NCBI GenBank assembly: GCA_947629275.1
Contig: CANRDG010000029.1
Coordinates: 1 to 15,626 of the forward strand
Reading direction: 5' to 3'
Length of the DNA: 15,626 nucleotides
From: an uncultured Clostridia bacterium
Lineage (GTDB): Bacteria; Bacillota; Clostridia; Oscillospirales; Ruminococcaceae
Shown: piece by piece, positions 14,281 to 15,626 of the stretch
Numbering within the stretch: the first letter of the stretch is position 1
Layout: every line of letters starts with the position of its first letter
The notes under the pieces: model-generated
The model's database searches: none
What the model was told of the DNA's origin: nothing
What the model saw: the letters and a program-made list of their open reading frames with translations, nothing else
Position numbers and translations under genes: made by a program

Positions 14281-15429
14281 ATGGCAGATAAAAGAGATTA
14301 TTATGAAGTCCTCGGCGTGCCCAAAACGGCGACGGCTGACGAACTTAAAAAGGCATACAGAAAGCTTGCAAAGCAGTATCACCCTGACTTGCACCCTGAC
14401 GACAAGGAGTGTGAGGCTAAGTTCAAGGAAGTAAATGAAGCGTATGAGGTGCTTTCAAACGAAGAAAAACGCGCAAAGTACGACCAGTTTGGTCATGCGG
14501 CGTTTGACCCGTCAATGGGCGGCGGCGGAGCAGGAGGCTTTAGCGGCTTTGGCGGATTTTCGGACGTCGGCGATATATTTGAAAGCTTTTTCGGCGGCGG
14601 CTTTGGAGGTGGTTCAAGGCGCAGCGCAAACCCTAACGCACCTCGCCGCGGCAACGACATAGAAAGCAACATAAACCTTGATTTTATGGAGGCTTGCAAG
14701 GGCAAGCAGGCTGAAATAAAGGTAAGACATATGGAAAACTGCCCCGAATGCGGCGGCACGGGTGCGGCGGCAGGCACATCACCTACAACCTGTTCGCAGT
14801 GCGGCGGCAGAGGAACGGTTACAGTGCAGCAGCGGTCTTTCCTCGGTCAGATGACCGTTCAGAAGCCGTGTCCCAAGTGCGGCGGCAAAGGCAAGGTTGT
14901 TGAAACGCCCTGCAAGAAGTGTTCCGGCTCGGGCAGGGTGAGAAACACCGTTGACAAAAAGGTGAATATCCCAGCAGGCGTTGATGACGGCAGTGTTATA
15001 CGCGTTCCCGGCGGCGGCGACCAGGGTATAAACGGAGGCCCCAGCGGCGACCTTATGCTGAATGTTTCGGTGCGCCCCGACCCTATTTTCGAGCGCGACG
15101 GCTACGACATATGGACTGAAATTCCTATCACATTTGCGCAAGCTGTTCTGGGTGACGAGATAGTCGTTCCCACCATTGACGGCAAGGTGAAGTATAACGT
15201 CCCCAAAGGTACGCAGAGCGGCACAGTGTTCAGGCTGCGCGACAGGGGCGTTCAGAGATGTCAGCAAAGCGGCAGGGGAGACCACTATGTAAAAGTTTCG
15301 GTTGAGATACCGCGAGATCTGACGAAAGAACAGGAGCAGGAGCTGAGAGAGTTCGATGCGGCAATGAGCGGCAAGAACTATCAGAAACGGCAGAGCTTCT
15401 TTGACAAGCTGAAAGAGAAATTTAAATAG
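14281..15429 (+). CDS. dnaJ: Co-chaperone DnaJ (Hsp40, type I)
   Basis: A 382-residue type I Hsp40 that delivers substrates to DnaK and stimulates its ATPase. The J domain (5-70) has the catalytic HPD (34-36); the Gly/Phe-rich region is 78-113; the zinc domain has all four CxxCxGxG repeats at 154-161 (CPECGGTG), 171-178 (CSQCGGRG), 197-204 (CPKCGGKG) and 211-218 (CKKCSGSG); two C-terminal peptide-binding beta domains follow, with VPKGTQSGTVFRLRDRGV. The ATG at 14281 (MADKRDYYEVLGV) is chosen over an in-frame TTG three codons upstream because the J domain starts here by homology and AAGGGG (14266-14271) is suitably spaced. All key residues are present. It is the last complete gene of the heat-shock operon in view. 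Confidence 0.98.
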   Translation: MADKRDYYEVLGVPKTATADELKKAYRKLAKQYHPDLHPDDKECEAKFKEVNEAYEVLSNEEKRAKYDQFGHAAFDPSMGGGGAGGFSGFGGFSDVGDIFESFFGGGFGGGSRRSANPNAPRRGNDIESNINLDFMEACKGKQAEIKVRHMENCPECGGTGAAAGTSPTTCSQCGGRGTVTVQQRSFLGQMTVQKPCPKCGGKGKVVETPCKKCSGSGRVRNTVDKKVNIPAGVDDGSVIRVPGGGDQGINGGPSGDLMLNVSVRPDPIFERDGYDIWTEIPITFAQAVLGDEIVVPTIDGKVKYNVPKGTQSGTVFRLRDRGVQRCQQSGRGDHYVKVSVEIPRDLTKEQEQELREFDAAMSGKNYQKRQSFFDKLKEKFK

Positions 15430-15438
15430 TGAGTACAG

Positions 15439-15532
15439 CAGTCCGAGGTGGTAAATTTCGCAGTGACCACACGCCGATGGTACGACAGGGGAAACCCGAG
15501 AGATGCAGGAGGGTGCTGCGCCTGCCGGACTG
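15439..15532 (+). ncRNA. Candidate structured RNA, copy 1 of a tandem pair (5S rRNA loop E-like)
   Basis: A self-contained fold closed by the perfect stem CAGTCCG (15439-15445) / CGGACTG (15526-15532). Inside are a GTGGT/ACCAC arm with a 13-nt loop (15448-15470), the conserved core ACGCCGATGGTAC (15471-15483), a GGG-GAAA-CCC hairpin (about 15488-15497), the block GAGAGATGCAGGAG (15498-15511) and a GCAGG/CCTGC hairpin (15505-15525). Order and sequence of the core, hairpin and GAGAG block resemble helix IV-loop E-helix V of bacterial 5S rRNA, but the 5S loop B/C consensus is missing. The copy starts 9 nt after the dnaJ stop with no terminator between. It matches no riboswitch class I could recall. 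The RNA call rests on two-copy conservation and stem-loop logic. Confidence 0.5.
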
Positions 15533-15540
15533 ATGTATCA

Positions 15541-15626
15541 GGTTATCTGAGGTGGAGGAATTCGTACAATCCACACGCCGATGGTACTGACAAGGGGAGA
15601 CCCTGAGAGACGCAGGAGAAGTGTAC
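15541..15626 (+). ncRNA. Candidate structured RNA, copy 2 of the tandem pair, cut by the window end
   Basis: Same order of blocks as copy 1, 104 nt downstream: GAGGTGG (15549-15555), CCACACGCCGATGGTAC (15571-15587, identical to 15467-15483), an AGGG-GAGA-CCCT hairpin (about 15593-15604) and GAGAGACGCAGGAG (15605-15618). The arm loop between GTGG and CCAC differs in sequence, and the hairpin gains bases on both sides while keeping a GNRA loop (GAGA against GAAA). The closing 3' strand lies beyond the window. A short palindrome CTGAT-GT-ATCAG (15530-15541) joins the two copies. Confidence 0.45.

Noticed and set aside
15439..15532. Functional 5S rRNA gene
   Set aside because: The universally conserved segment around loops B and C is missing and the unit is too short, despite the loop E-like part.
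15430..15534. Short GTG-started frame of 34 codons right after dnaJ
   Set aside because: No Shine-Dalgarno, Arg-rich product without motif, and the second repeat copy is 104 nt away, which is not a multiple of three, so the frame is not conserved between copies.
15439..15626. Glycine, TPP, M-box or THF riboswitch
   Set aside because: Tandem layout recalled glycine riboswitches and GAGA motifs recalled TPP, but the diagnostic consensus blocks of these classes are absent from both copies.

Overview
The window looks like a chromosomal piece of a Gram-positive anaerobe of the Clostridia, most likely a Ruminococcus-type Oscillospiraceae. This is inferred from a fermentative AdhE, a CIRCE/HrcA-controlled hrcA-grpE-dnaK-dnaJ cluster, A+T-rich spacers with near-consensus sigma-A promoters, Thr-rich linkers in surface proteins and CxxCG zinc-ribbon surface repeats. 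No taxonomic search was possible.

Layout. 1-2399 (+): 3' part of adhE, then a small phosphotransferase-fold kinase and a terminator. 2400-3200: about 800 bp with no credible gene, packed with short perfect hairpins; its core (2564-3156) is bounded by 62-bp inverted repeats and resembles a MITE. 3205-4237 (+): a promoter, a membrane-anchored protein with three PepSY-like repeats, and a bidirectional terminator. 4270-8248 (-): a three-gene envelope operon with a strong promoter, encoding a class A beta-lactamase-fold lipoprotein, a CAP-domain protein with a C-terminal membrane anchor, and the flavin transferase ApbE. 8251-9072 (-): a nucleoid operon, HU followed by a lysine/alanine-rich H1-like protein. 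9229-9658 (-): a small acidic membrane protein with a cysteine cluster and its own promoter and terminator. 9703-10472 (-): rsmE. 10547-15429 (+): the class I heat-shock operon, divergent from rsmE. 15439-15626: two tandem copies, 104 nt apart, of a structured element that starts 9 nt after the dnaJ stop codon; the second runs off the window.

Two observations stand out. First, the CAP protein encoded just before apbE contains DVGTGAT (residues 191-197), which fits the Dxx(S/T)GAT signature that ApbE enzymes flavinylate. This suggests a flavinylated CAP-domain surface protein made together with its own modifying enzyme. Second, the tandem element after dnaJ resembles the helix IV-loop E-helix V domain of 5S rRNA (CGCCGATGGTAC, a GNRA-capped GGG/CCC hairpin, then GAGAG...AGGA). 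It lacks the conserved loop B/C part of 5S, so it is a candidate 5S mimic or an unrecognised tandem regulatory RNA rather than a functional 5S gene.
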